A DNA stretch of 64,000 nt from Curtobacterium flaccumfaciens (GTDB lineage Bacteria; Actinomycetota; Actinomycetes; Actinomycetales; Microbacteriaceae), in assembly GCF_013359815.1 (NCBI RefSeq), contig NZ_JABMCF010000036.1:1-64000 (forward strand), given 5' to 3'. Shown piece after piece: positions 1 through 8,644 of this stretch. A program made the translations under genes and the position numbers. Position 1 is the first letter of the stretch. Each line of letters opens with the position of its first letter. A model generated the notes under the pieces. It was not told the DNA's origin and searched no databases. It was given only the letters and a program-made list of their open reading frames with translations.

Positions 1-2697
1 GGCCAGCCCGGATCGGGCCAGCCCGCTTCCGGCCAGCCCGCCTGGAACGGCCAGCCCGCCTGGCAGCAGCAGCCTGGAGGCCCGCAGCAGTGGTCGGGTC
101 AGCCCGCCCCCGCCGCGCAGCCGTCCGATGCGTTCGGTCGCTTCCTGCGGTCCGTGTCCGGCCGCGACTGGCTCGCGGCCGTGCTCGCCGCAGTCGGCGG
201 CTGGGTCGCGGCGTACGTCGTCGCCGGGCTCTCGCTGCTCATCACCGTCGGACTGCTCGCGTCGGGCGGCAGCGGGTCGGCCGCTCCGTCCACCGGGTCC
301 GGCACCGACCTCGGCGCGGGCTCGGCCCCCGACGTGGAGTCCCTGCTCTCCGGCGTGAGCGTCCTGCTCGGCGCGCCGGCGCAGCTCGTGGCCCTCGCCG
401 ACCTCGGCCGACTGCACCTGTCCGGGTCGATCGGGTTCCTCGGTTCCGGCTCGGGCTCGCTCGCCGTGGTGCCCGCGCTGGTGCTCGCCGCGCAGGTCGT
501 CCTGGCCGTCGTGCTCACCCGCCGGATCCGCACGCGTGGCCTCGGCCGCACGCAGGTGCTCGTCACCGCGGTGGTCTCCGGCCTCGTCACCACCGTGCTC
601 ACGAACGTCGCCGCCGGCCTCTTCGCGATCCGGTTCCCGTCGGTGTCCGGTGCGGTCATCGAGCCGGTGCACGCCGTCGGCGCCGGCAGCATCATCGGCG
701 CGTTCGTCATCGGGGCCCTGGCGGCACTCCTCGCCCGGCCCTCCGTCCTCGCCGGGCGCAACGTCTTCGCCGCCCGTCTGCTCGGCACGCTCCGGGTCGC
801 GGCGTCGCAGCTCACGGTCCTCGTGGTGCTGGTCGCCCTCGTCGTCATCGTCGTCGCCCTGATCGCCCAGCCGTCCTACGGCTCCGCGTTGCCGCTCCTG
901 CTCGGCAACGTCGCGATCGGACTGACCGCGCTCGGGTTCTTCGGTGGTGTGGGGACGTCTGGCTTCGGGTCCGCCAGCGACACCGCCTCGGTGTTCGGTG
1001 GAGCCGGTGGCTGGATCTGGCTCGTCGTGCTGTTCGTCGTCGTCACCTCGGTCGCGGCCGGGCTCGCCCTCGCCGTCCGCCGCAACGACCGGATCCGCAC
1101 CACGCTCGACTGGGTCGTCACGCCGCTGGTGTGGTTCGCACTCGGTCTGCTCTGCTTCGTCCTCGGCACCGGCGTCGTCTCGTACCAGGTGAGCAGCACG
1201 AGCTCCGTGGACGGGTCGGGGTCGATCGGCATCGCGCCGTGGACGCCGATCGTCTTCGCCTTGTGGGGCGGCGCGATCGAGGTCGTCGCCCGGTACCTCG
1301 CCCCGGTGCTCCTGCCCCGCCTCGGCGGAGCCGTGGTGCTCCGGACGTCCCGCCTGGTCGGAGCGGACCCCCGCCCAGTCGTGCCGCCGGCGTTCCCGGC
1401 CGGGCCCGCTGCCGACCAGGGTGCTCCCGTCGCGCCCACCGCGACCGTCGACCCGGCCGCGCCCGGTGCGCCCGGCGCTCCCGTTGCGCCCGGCGCGCCT
1501 GGTGCCGCCGACGCACCGGCTGCCGCCGCGTGGAACACTCCCCCGGCCGCTGACCAGCACGTGCCGTACCCGCCGGCCGGGCCTACCCAGGAGCCCGCGT
1601 ACGGCGTGCAGTCGATCTCCGGCGCGCAGCCGGCTGCCGGGTCGCAGCCGCCCTACGGCACGCAGCCCCCGTACGGCGCAGAACCGGCCTACGGGTCGCA
1701 GCCGTTCATCGGCGGTGGTGCCCCGGCTCCGGCACCGATGTCCCCGCGGGCCAAGAAGATCCTGGTCCGTTCGCTCATCGCCGGTGGCGCCGTGATCGTC
1801 GTCGTCATCGCCGGTGCGGTCACGACGAGTGTCCTCCGCACCAACGTCTGGGGTCCAGCGCCGACCGTGAAGTCCTACGTGCAGGCCATCGCCAGCGGTG
1901 ACGCCGACACCGCCGCCGACCTGAGCGAGATCCCCGACGACGCGGCGATGCTCGACTCGAAGGTGCTCGGGAGCGCGAAGGACCGCCCGTCGGACATCCG
2001 CGTCGGCCGGGTCGCCCGGACCGGTGACACCGCCATCGCCACCCTGAGCTACACCCAGGACGGCAAGAACCGCTCCGGCCAGGTGTCGCTGCGGCGCACG
2101 GGCACCTCGTTCCTGGTGAAGGACGAGTGGCGTGTCACGCAGCCGCTGGCGCAGCAGGTCACCCTGACGGCCTCCGACGTCCTCGAGGGCGCTCCGGTGA
2201 CCGTCGGCGGCAAGGAGATCGGGAAGATCAGCGACGGCAAGTTCACGTCCCTCGCCTACCCCGGCACCTACCAGGTCTCGGTCGGCGGGACGAAGTACTT
2301 CACCGGCGGCACCGAGAAGGTCGCCGTGGGCGCGGTCACGTCCGGCTACGTCGACTTCGCGCCGAAGGCGACCAAGGCACTCGAGCAGGACGCCGAGCAG
2401 TACGTGACCGACCTCATCGACGACTGCGCCGAGAAGACCGAACTCCGGGCCCTGAGCGGCTGCCCCTGGTACGGGCCCTACGACGCCGACGGCGGCGTGC
2501 AGTACGACGTCACGTCGATGCCCGAGCTGGAGGTCGAGGCGTCCCGCGCCGGCACCGTGATGGTGACGAGCACGAAGGACGGGAGCGTCTCGTACGGCTA
2601 CACCTCGTACCTCGGTGACAAGAAGCGCGGCGAGGACTCGTTCGATGTGAACCAGTACCTGAAGGTGGAGGACGGCAAGCTCGTCTCCGCCTACTGA
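1..2697 (+). CDS. Multi-pass membrane protein with TcaA-like extracytoplasmic C-terminus (5' end outside window)
   Basis: The frame is open to the first base, so the true start lies upstream; the GTG at 154 is only an internal candidate. The visible N-terminus is a Gly-Gln-Pro repeat segment (GQPA/W units). It is followed by about eight hydrophobic segments over the next 400 residues, then a low-complexity Ala/Pro/Gly and YGxQPPYG linker. One more transmembrane helix (near 1750-1830) precedes a soluble domain of about 280 residues ending in KLVSAY. A cytoplasmic linker, a single helix and a beta-rich outer domain recall TcaA/YvbJ-type envelope proteins, but this is architecture only. The function is unknown. 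A strong hairpin follows the stop codon. Confidence 0.75.
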   Translation, partial: GQPGSGQPASGQPAWNGQPAWQQQPGGPQQWSGQPAPAAQPSDAFGRFLRSVSGRDWLAAVLAAVGGWVAAYVVAGLSLLITVGLLASGGSGSAAPSTGSGTDLGAGSAPDVESLLSGVSVLLGAPAQLVALADLGRLHLSGSIGFLGSGSGSLAVVPALVLAAQVVLAVVLTRRIRTRGLGRTQVLVTAVVSGLVTTVLTNVAAGLFAIRFPSVSGAVIEPVHAVGAGSIIGAFVIGALAALLARPSVLAGRNVFAARLLGTLRVAASQLTVLVVLVALVVIVVALIAQPSYGSALPLLLGNVAIGLTALGFFGGVGTSGFGSASDTASVFGGAGGWIWLVVLFVVVTSVAAGLALAVRRNDRIRTTLDWVVTPLVWFALGLLCFVLGTGVVSYQVSSTSSVDGSGSIGIAPWTPIVFALWGGAIEVVARYLAPVLLPRLGGAVVLRTSRLVGADPRPVVPPAFPAGPAADQGAPVAPTATVDPAAPGAPGAPVAPGAPGAADAPAAAAWNTPPAADQHVPYPPAGPTQEPAYGVQSISGAQPAAGSQPPYGTQPPYGAEPAYGSQPFIGGGAPAPAPMSPRAKKILVRSLIAGGAVIVVVIAGAVTTSVLRTNVWGPAPTVKSYVQAIASGDADTAADLSEIPDDAAMLDSKVLGSAKDRPSDIRVGRVARTGDTAIATLSYTQDGKNRSGQVSLRRTGTSFLVKDEWRVTQPLAQQVTLTASDVLEGAPVTVGGKEIGKISDGKFTSLAYPGTYQVSVGGTKYFTGGTEKVAVGAVTSGYVDFAPKATKALEQDAEQYVTDLIDDCAEKTELRALSGCPWYGPYDADGGVQYDVTSMPELEVEASRAGTVMVTSTKDGSVSYGYTSYLGDKKRGEDSFDVNQYLKVEDGKLVSAY

Positions 2698-2730
2698 GCA
2701 GGAGCCGACCGAGCGGCTCCGCAGCACCAC

Positions 2731-2763
2731 GACGGCCGACCCGGATCTCCCGGGTCGGCCGTC
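2731..2763 (+). terminator. Hairpin terminator after the first gene
   Basis: Perfect 14-bp arms (GACGGCCGACCCGG and its complement) enclose a 5-nt loop 33 bases after the stop codon. There is no T-tract, as is common in high-GC actinobacteria. It separates the membrane protein from the corA-like gene, whose own -10 box starts 5 bases later. Confidence 0.75.
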
Positions 2764-2767
2764 TCAG

Positions 2768-2773
2768 TAGGCT
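2768..2773 (+). promoter_or_regulatory. -10 box, probable leaderless promoter of the corA-like gene
   Basis: TAGGCT lies 7 nt before the ATG at 2781 and no Shine-Dalgarno sequence is present. This fits a transcript starting at the A of the start codon. Confidence 0.55.
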
Positions 2774-2780
2774 GACGAGC

Positions 2781-3752
2781 ATGGTCAGGACACGGGCGTG
2801 GTGCAAGGGCGACACGGTCGAACGGGACTTCCCCGTCGACCGGATCTCCGACCTCGTCGCCGACCCGGACACCTTCGTCTGGATCGACTACACCGACCCG
2901 ACGTCGGCGGACCTCGAGCAGATCGAGGAGGAGCTCGGCATCCACGCGCTCGCCGTCGAGGACGCCGTCGAGCACGGACAGCGGCCGAAGCTCGACCGGT
3001 ACCGGGACAGCCTGTTCCTGGTCGTCTACGACGTGGGCGGCACGGACGACGAAGGTGACCTGATCACGCACGAGGTCAAGGCCTTCGTCACCGAACGGGC
3101 GCTCGTCACCATCCACGGGTCCGACGTCGACACCACCCCGATGGAACACCGGCTCACGGCGAACTCCGACATCGCCGAACACGGCGTGCCCTGGCTCGTC
3201 TGGGCGCTGCTCGACGCGGTCGTCGACCGGGCCACCGACACCGTCGAGGACCTCGAGCGGCAGATCGATGCGCTCGAGGACGACCTGTTCGAACCGGGCG
3301 ACCCCCGCGAGCAGCAGATCCAGCGGCGGTCGTTCCGGCTCCGCAAGACCCTCGGGGTGCTCCGACGGCTGGTCGTCCCGACGCGGGACAGCGTCGCCTC
3401 GTTGCTGCACGGTGACGCGGAGACGATCTCGAACGGCATCCGGCCGTACTTCCGCGACGTCGAGGACCACCTCGTTTCGATCGCCGACTCCGTCGAACAG
3501 CTCCGTGACGCCGTGTCGAGCGTGCTCGACACGACGCTGAACCTGGCGTCGAACCGGCAGAACACCGTCATGAAGAAGGTCACGAGCTGGGCGGCGATCA
3601 TCGCGATCCCCACCGGTGTGACGAGCTTCTTCGGGCAGAACGTGAAGTTCCCGGGCGAGGGCGCCTGGAGTGGTCTCTGGGCCTCGCTCGCGATCATCAC
3701 CGCGTCGTCGCTCGTGCTCTACCGCGTCTTCAAGACCCGCGACTGGCTCTGA
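2781..3752 (+). CDS. corA: CorA-family divalent cation channel
   Basis: This 323-residue protein has the CorA layout: an acidic alpha/beta cytoplasmic domain (about residues 1-200), a long helix bundle, then two C-terminal transmembrane helices and a short basic tail ending in RDWL. CorA proteins form pentameric Mg2+/Co2+ channels in the cytoplasmic membrane. The conserved pore-loop signature YGMN between the two helices reads F-G-Q-N here (about residues 283-286), so the Met of the selectivity motif is replaced by Gln. The ATG is supported by a leaderless -10 box. The gene stands alone and converges on the permease at 3810. The family is clear; the transported ion is not. Confidence 0.88.
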   Translation: MVRTRAWCKGDTVERDFPVDRISDLVADPDTFVWIDYTDPTSADLEQIEEELGIHALAVEDAVEHGQRPKLDRYRDSLFLVVYDVGGTDDEGDLITHEVKAFVTERALVTIHGSDVDTTPMEHRLTANSDIAEHGVPWLVWALLDAVVDRATDTVEDLERQIDALEDDLFEPGDPREQQIQRRSFRLRKTLGVLRRLVVPTRDSVASLLHGDAETISNGIRPYFRDVEDHLVSIADSVEQLRDAVSSVLDTTLNLASNRQNTVMKKVTSWAAIIAIPTGVTSFFGQNVKFPGEGAWSGLWASLAIITASSLVLYRVFKTRDWL

Positions 3753-3760
3753 CCGCGCAC

Positions 3761-3784
3761 GGCACCGGCACCGGCACCGGCACC
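3761..3784. repeat. Hexanucleotide tandem repeat (GGCACC)x4
   Basis: Four exact GGCACC copies lie between two convergent genes. The complementary unit GCCGGT/GGTGCC also occurs five times inside the PepSY lipoprotein gene at 9113. It is simple-sequence DNA that could vary in copy number. Confidence 0.85.
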
Positions 3785-3809
3785 GCCTCGGCACCAGGCT
3801 CCGCCGGCG

Positions 3810-4961
3810 TCAGAGCGCGAGCGCCAGGACCCCGGCGACGACGGTGAGCGGCGCGACGACGCACCCGAGCGCCATGTACCGGCCCCAGGACAGGTGCACG
3901 CCCTCGGCCGACAGCCGTGCGTGCCACAACAGCGTCGCGAGCGAGGCCCACGGTGTGATGAGGCAGCCGGCGTTGACGCCGATGAGCAGCGCCGCGTACC
4001 GGACGGCCTCGTGCCCGGCGGCCGGTTCGAGCACCAGGTAGGCCGGCAGGTTGTCGATGCCGTTCGCGGCGACCGCGCCCGCTCCGCCGAGCAGCAGCAG
4101 CGGGCCGGTCCCGGTGCCGCCCTGCAGCGCGTGCACGATCGGGTCGGTGATGCCCGTCGTGTGCAGCGCCTCGACCACCACGAAGAGCCCGGCGGCGAAC
4201 AGCAGGGTCGACCACGGCACGCGGGACACCCGGAGTTCGGACGGGGACCGGAACGCCGCGACCACGACGAGCACCGCGGCGGCCAGGACCGCGGCGATCC
4301 ACACGGTCACCCCGGCCGTCAGGGCGACGACGAGCGCGACGAGCACCGCGGAGGCCGCCCAGAAGAACACCGGGTCCTTCGGCGTGCGGACGGACACCGG
4401 CGAGTAGCGGCCGAACAGCTTGCCGCGGAACACCACGAGCAGGACGACGCACGGCACGACCACCCCGGCGACCGCGGGCCAGGCCATCAGCCCGGCGAAC
4501 GGCAGCGGGCCGCCGAGCCCCATCCGGTCGACGGCGAGCAGGTTCGTCAGGTTCGACACCGGCAGCAGCAGCGAGGCCGTGTTCGCGAGCCAGACCGTGG
4601 TCAGGGCGAACGGCATCGGGGGCAGTCCCACGCGCCGTGCGAGCGAGATCACGATGGGGGTGAGGAGCACCGCGGTGGTGTCGATCGACAGGAAGACGGT
4701 GCAGAGCACGGCGAGCACCACGACCGCGCCCCAGAGGCCGATGGTGCGCCCGCCACCGACCCGGGCGGCGACGTCGGCGAGGCGGTCGAACACCCCGGCG
4801 TCCGCGGCGAGCTCGGCGACGACGGTCAGCCCGAGCACGAACCCGAGGACCGGCAGGACCCGGTCGGCGAGGACGGCGAGGTCGTCGAGGGGCAGCAGCC
4901 CGAACACGACGCAGACCGCGCCGACCACGAGCAGGGCCGCTCCGATGACCGCTTGACGCAC
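3810..4961 (-). CDS. SLC13/ArsB-type membrane permease
   Basis: A very hydrophobic protein of about 383 residues with ten to twelve predicted helices. Two half-repeats carry the small-residue hairpin regions typical of the ion-transporter superfamily (NTASLLLPVSNLTN in the first half; NGIDNLPAYL and GVNAGCLITPWAS in the second). Family members export arsenite or import dicarboxylates, sulfate or phosphate; nothing here identifies the substrate, and no ArsR regulator or arsenate reductase is adjacent. I chose the GTG at 4961 because GGAGGA (4968-4973) sits 6 nt upstream; a GTG at 4982 would add seven residues but would place that Shine-Dalgarno sequence inside the gene. It is divergent from the small protein at 5055. 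Confidence 0.8.
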   Translation of the reverse strand: MRQAVIGAALLVVGAVCVVFGLLPLDDLAVLADRVLPVLGFVLGLTVVAELAADAGVFDRLADVAARVGGGRTIGLWGAVVVLAVLCTVFLSIDTTAVLLTPIVISLARRVGLPPMPFALTTVWLANTASLLLPVSNLTNLLAVDRMGLGGPLPFAGLMAWPAVAGVVVPCVVLLVVFRGKLFGRYSPVSVRTPKDPVFFWAASAVLVALVVALTAGVTVWIAAVLAAAVLVVVAAFRSPSELRVSRVPWSTLLFAAGLFVVVEALHTTGITDPIVHALQGGTGTGPLLLLGGAGAVAANGIDNLPAYLVLEPAAGHEAVRYAALLIGVNAGCLITPWASLATLLWHARLSAEGVHLSWGRYMALGCVVAPLTVVAGVLALAL

Positions 4962-5022
4962 GAACACTCCTCCGGCAGACACCGCGGCAGGGTGACCGGC
5001 GGCGCTCCAATGTACGGGCCGG

Positions 5023-5028
5023 TAGCGT
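5023..5028 (+). promoter_or_regulatory. -10 box for the small membrane protein gene
   Basis: TAGCGT about 27 nt before the GTG at 5055 would give a leader of roughly 20 nt that includes the AGGAGG ribosome binding site at 5044-5049. Confidence 0.4.
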
Positions 5029-5054
5029 TGTCAGCACGACGACAGGAGGCCTCT

Positions 5055-5243
5055 GTGCGCAAGTTCATGTTCAACGGTGCGGTGTGGAGTTCGCTCATCA
5101 GCGGCTACAGCGTGCTGCAGACCACCCGCCAGGGACCGCGTGACTGGCGGCTCGCGCTGACCTGGGTCGCGTGGCTCGCCACGACGATCGTGGCGATCGG
5201 CACGGTCGTCGAGGACGACCGCGCGGTCAAGGCGCGCCAGTAG
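5055..5243 (+). CDS. Small conserved-looking membrane protein, 62 residues
   Basis: The GTG start is set by a perfect AGGAGG five bases upstream (5044-5049). The protein begins MRKFMFNGAVWSS and has one clear hydrophobic helix (WVAWLATTIVAIGTVV) followed by a charged tail EDDRAVKARQ. A preceding amphipathic segment (SLISGYSVLQTTRQGPRDWR) may lie along the membrane. I do not recognise a named family. The strong ribosome binding site and a plausible -10 box make it a real gene. It converges on mscS, with a long palindrome in the gap. Confidence 0.72.
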   Translation: MRKFMFNGAVWSSLISGYSVLQTTRQGPRDWRLALTWVAWLATTIVAIGTVVEDDRAVKARQ

Positions 5244-5281
5244 CTCGAGACGCGGCAGGGGGTCGCGGACGCGACCGGACT

Positions 5282-5329
5282 GACGGACGGGAGGCCCGGT
5301 GCCAGCTGGCACCGGGCCTCCCGTCCGTC
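5282..5329. terminator. Family A palindrome (copy A1), candidate bidirectional terminator
   Basis: A perfect 48-bp palindrome of two 24-base arms centred on CAGCTG, with the core GGGAGGCCCGGTGCC. It lies between two convergent genes (ends at 5243 and 5367), has no T-tract, and is shared almost letter for letter with copies A4 and A5. Confidence 0.75.
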
Positions 5330-5366
5330 GTCCGTCCCGTGCACGGCACGCGGTCACGTCACCGGG

Positions 5367-6530
5367 TCAACGCTCGGACTCCGGGATGCCGGAGGTCTGG
5401 ATCGGTCCGGTGAAGAGCGCGCCGCGCTCGTCGTCACCGAACAGCTGCGAGTCCCCCTCTGCCGGGCGTCCGCGTCGGCGCGGTGCCGCCGCACCCGGCT
5501 CGGTGAGCTGCACCCGCTGGACCGGCAGGGCGTCCGGGTGGGTGCGCTGGATCCACTCGACCATCTCCTCGCGGACGTAGCAGCGGAGGTCGAACAGGCC
5601 TCCGGCGTCGGGTGCCGTCACGAGGATGCGGACCCGGACCAGTCCCCCGACGGCGTCCGTGACCTGGAGCACCTTGACCCGGCGGTCCCAGATCGTCGAG
5701 GTGTCGAGGATCCGGTCGAGCTCCGCCCGCATGTCCGCCGGGCTCACCCGCCAGTCGAGGTCGAACTCGACGGCACCGAGCAGTTCGCTGCCGGTCCGGG
5801 TCCAGTTCTCGAACGGCGTGCTCGTGAAGTACGTCGACGGCAGCACGAACCGACGGTCGTCCCACAGGTGCACGACGACGTAGGTCAGGGTGATCTCCTC
5901 GATCCGTCCCCACTGCTGCTCGACCACGACGACGTCGTCGACGCGGATCGACCCGGAGAACGCCAGCTGCATGCCGGCGAACACGTTGCCGAGCGTGGAC
6001 TGCGCGGCGAGGCCCGCGACCACGGAGATGAGGCCGGCGCTGGCGAGCACGCTCGCGCCCGCGGCCTCGACCCCGTCGAAGGTCAGCAGGATCGCGCCGA
6101 CCGCGATGATGACGAGCACGGCGACGGTGAGCCGCCGGATGATGAGCACCTGGGTGCGGATGCGACGCGCCTGCCGGTTGTCGGGCACGTCGATGCGGAA
6201 GCGGTGGAGCCCGAGGTCCTCGAGGAAGATCGCGACCTGGCACGCGAGCCAGCAACCGGTCGCGATCGTGACGATCAGGAAGGCGTGCGCGACCTCGTCG
6301 CGCCACGGGTAGTCGTCGGGGTTCCGCGGGATGCTCGACGTGAACGCGATCCAGAGCAGGACGACCAGCAGCACGGTGCGGAAGGGGTGCTTCGTCCGTC
6401 GCGAGAGCACGCCGGCCCAGCGTTCCCTGCGCGCGATCGCCCGGAGGACCAGGTGCAGGACGAGGGCGACGACGGCGGTGACGAGCAGGGCGAACCCGAT
6501 CGCGACGAGGAGTCGGAGGAGGATGTCCAT
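5367..6530 (-). CDS. MscS-family mechanosensitive ion channel
   Basis: The protein has about 387 residues. N-terminal transmembrane helices (first near residues 4-28) precede a basic cytoplasmic stretch and further helices. Then comes the pore-lining MscS helix region ([20 protein letters not shown]) and the beta domain beginning [20 protein letters not shown]. The C-terminal alpha/beta domain and a charged tail follow. MscS channels open on membrane tension and release solutes during hypo-osmotic shock. The ATG at 6530 directly abuts GGAGGG, which is poor spacing; a TTG at 6542 is the alternative. Divergent from the asparagine-permease gene. Confidence 0.88.
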   Translation of the reverse strand: MDILLRLLVAIGFALLVTAVVALVLHLVLRAIARRERWAGVLSRRTKHPFRTVLLVVLLWIAFTSSIPRNPDDYPWRDEVAHAFLIVTIATGCWLACQVAIFLEDLGLHRFRIDVPDNRQARRIRTQVLIIRRLTVAVLVIIAVGAILLTFDGVEAAGASVLASAGLISVVAGLAAQSTLGNVFAGMQLAFSGSIRVDDVVVVEQQWGRIEEITLTYVVVHLWDDRRFVLPSTYFTSTPFENWTRTGSELLGAVEFDLDWRVSPADMRAELDRILDTSTIWDRRVKVLQVTDAVGGLVRVRILVTAPDAGGLFDLRCYVREEMVEWIQRTHPDALPVQRVQLTEPGAAAPRRRGRPAEGDSQLFGDDERGALFTGPIQTSGIPESER

Positions 6531-6655
6531 CCCTCCATGCAAGCAACGGACGACGGTCGTCGTTCAGGTTCGGGCAGCCGTCGGCTGTGCGGACGTTCAG
6601 TCGCTGCGGTTCGACCGAACCGGGTTTTGCGTGACGCCCCGGTCCGGTGCGCATG

Positions 6656-6661
6656 TAGGTT
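6656..6661 (+). promoter_or_regulatory. -10 box, probable leaderless promoter of ansP
   Basis: TAGGTT preceded by TG (extended -10) lies 7 nt before the ATG at 6669. There is no Shine-Dalgarno sequence between them, so initiation at the A of the ATG is likely. Confidence 0.55.
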
Positions 6662-6668
6662 CTCTCGC

Positions 6669-8201
6669 ATGACAGCGCAGAACGACACGGGTGGCAACCG
6701 AGCGCCGGCGAACGACTTCTCGCACGAGCAGGAGGGCTACCAGCACGGTCTGAAGCCCCGGCAACTGCAGATGATCGCGATCGGCGGCGCGATCGGCACC
6801 GGCCTCTTCCTCGGTGCCGGTGGACGCCTGCACACCGCGGGCCCCGCGCTCGCGCTGACCTACCTGGTCGCCGGGATCTTCGCCTTCTTCATCCTGCGGG
6901 CCCTGGGCGAGCTGGTGCTGCACCGCCCGTCCTCGGGGTCGTTCATCTCGTACGCCCGCGAGTTCTACGGCGAGAAGTTCGCGTACGCCGCCGGCTGGAT
7001 GTACTTCCTGAACTGGGCGATGACCTCGATCGTCGACACCACCGCGGTCGCGATCTACCTGCAGTACTGGTCGGCCTTCACCGCGGCGCCGCAGTGGCTG
7101 CTGGCGCTGATCGCCCTGATCGTCGTCCTCGCGGCGAACATGGTCGCCGTGAAGGTGTTCGGCGAGCTCGAGTTCTGGTTCGCCCTGATCAAGGTCGCCG
7201 CACTGGTGGCGTTCCTCGTCGTCGCGATCATCTGGCTCGTCTTCGCGTTCCCCGTCGAGGCCGGTGGCGAGGCCGTGCGCACCGGCTTCTCGATCTGGGG
7301 CGACAACGGCGGGCTGTTCCCGAACGGGCTGCTCCCCGCGGTCATCGTGATCCAGGGTGTCGTCTTCGCCTACGCCGCGATCGAGCTCGTCGGCACGGCA
7401 TCTGGTGAGACGCAGAACGCCGAGAAGGTCATCCCGCGCGCGATCAACTCCGTCGTCTTCCGCATCGCGGTCTTCTACGTCGGGTCGATCGTCCTGCTCT
7501 CCCTGCTGCTGCCGTACACGGCCTACAAGGAGGGCGAGAGCCCCTTCGTGACGTTCTTCTCGTCGCTCGGCAACCCGCACGTCGGTGCGATCGTCGGCGG
7601 CATCATGAACTTCGTCGTGCTCACCGCCGCGTTGTCGTCGCTGAACGCCGGCCTGTACTCCACCGGACGCGCGCTCCACTCGATGGGCATGAACGGTTCA
7701 GCGCCGAAGTGGACCACGAAGATGTCGAAGGGCGGCGTCCCCTACGCCGGCATCCTGCTCACCGCGGCGTTCACCGTCGCGGGCGTCGTGCTGAACTACT
7801 TCGTCCCGAAGCAGGCGTTCGAGATCGCGCTGAACATCGCCAGCCTCGGCATCATCACCGCGTGGGGCACGATCATCCTGTGCCAGATGCGACTGCGCCA
7901 GTGGGCCAAGCAGGGGCTCGCGAAGGAACCCTCGTTCAAGCTCCCCGGGGCGCCGGTCACCGCCTGGCTGACCCTGGCGTTCCTCGCCTCGGTCATCGTC
8001 CTGATGGCGATCGACTACCCCGTCGGCACGTACACGATCGCGTCGCTCGTCATCATCATCCCGCTGCTCGTCGTCGGCTGGTTCCTGCAGCGTGACCGCA
8101 TCCTGCGCATCGCCGCCCTGCGTGAGGGCGTCACGGGCCCCTACCCGATCGGCGTCCGCGACCCCGCCGCCTCGGTGCGACGCGACGGCGACGGGAGCTA
8201 G
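6669..8201 (+). CDS. ansP: Amino acid permease, L-asparagine permease (AnsP) type
   Basis: This 510-residue APC-superfamily transporter has twelve predicted helices. Helix 1 carries the substrate-binding motif [16 protein letters not shown], preceded by [11 protein letters not shown]. Helix 3 carries [24 protein letters not shown], and helix 6 reads [17 protein letters not shown]. These stretches closely match mycobacterial AnsP as I remember it, more than GabP or CycA. The expected role is proton-coupled uptake of asparagine or a related amino acid. The ATG is supported by the leaderless -10 box; a long open frame upstream in the same phase is antisense to mscS and not coding. No asparaginase is adjacent. 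Confidence 0.88.
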   Translation: MTAQNDTGGNRAPANDFSHEQEGYQHGLKPRQLQMIAIGGAIGTGLFLGAGGRLHTAGPALALTYLVAGIFAFFILRALGELVLHRPSSGSFISYAREFYGEKFAYAAGWMYFLNWAMTSIVDTTAVAIYLQYWSAFTAAPQWLLALIALIVVLAANMVAVKVFGELEFWFALIKVAALVAFLVVAIIWLVFAFPVEAGGEAVRTGFSIWGDNGGLFPNGLLPAVIVIQGVVFAYAAIELVGTASGETQNAEKVIPRAINSVVFRIAVFYVGSIVLLSLLLPYTAYKEGESPFVTFFSSLGNPHVGAIVGGIMNFVVLTAALSSLNAGLYSTGRALHSMGMNGSAPKWTTKMSKGGVPYAGILLTAAFTVAGVVLNYFVPKQAFEIALNIASLGIITAWGTIILCQMRLRQWAKQGLAKEPSFKLPGAPVTAWLTLAFLASVIVLMAIDYPVGTYTIASLVIIIPLLVVGWFLQRDRILRIAALREGVTGPYPIGVRDPAASVRRDGDGS

Positions 8202-8265
8202 CGCTCCGCTTGTCCCCGGAACGCAAGGCCCCAGCGCCGAACACGAGCGGTCCGGCACCCGTCGC

Positions 8266-8271
8266 TACCAT
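8266..8271 (+). promoter_or_regulatory. -10 box, probable leaderless promoter
   Basis: TACCAT lies 6 nt before the GTG at 8278, with no ribosome binding site. Confidence 0.5.
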
Positions 8272-8277
8272 CAGCGG

Positions 8278-8577
8278 GTGCCGGACCGCTCTCCTTCTCC
8301 CACCCTCGACCTGCAGCTCAGCTGGCGAGGTGCCTACGGACGCCTCCGGGTGTTCGCGGATCGTCTCGAGGCCGAGACCGACTACCAGCGCGAGACCCGC
8401 ACCGTGGTGCCGATGGACGCGGTGCAGGGGTGGCGCCTCGGACCGTGCGACGAGGACGCCGTCTGCGTCGAGTTCATCGCCGGGCAGGACACCTACCGGG
8501 TGCTGCTCGACACCCCGGACGAGCAGCTCGCTGCGCTGGCGATCCGGAAGGTGCTCGGCCCGCCGCTGGAGTCCTGA
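8278..8577 (+). CDS. Small hypothetical protein, 99 residues
   Basis: The start MPDRSPSPTLDLQL is chosen from the leaderless -10 box; in-frame codons further upstream overlap the permease gene. The protein is soluble, acidic and beta-rich in appearance (WRGAYGRLRVFADRLEAETDYQRETRTVVP), with no signal peptide and no membrane helix. It resembles a single small beta-barrel or PH-like domain, but I recognise no named family. Codon use matches its neighbours. It converges on the PepSY lipoprotein gene. Confidence 0.65.
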   Translation: MPDRSPSPTLDLQLSWRGAYGRLRVFADRLEAETDYQRETRTVVPMDAVQGWRLGPCDEDAVCVEFIAGQDTYRVLLDTPDEQLAALAIRKVLGPPLES

Positions 8578-8585
8578 GGACGCCG

Positions 8586-8641
8586 GTGCCGGGGCCCGGG
8601 GCCCGCAGCCCCGTTGCCCGGGGCCCCGTTGCCCGGGGGCC
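8586..8641. other. GC-only low-complexity spacer between convergent genes
   Basis: The gap is almost purely G and C, with the block CCCGTTGCCCGGGGCC occurring twice and several mutually complementary GGGGCCC runs. It can fold into alternative hairpins and probably ends transcription in both directions. It lacks the palindrome families found at other convergent junctions. Confidence 0.45.
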
Positions 8642-8644
8642 GGC

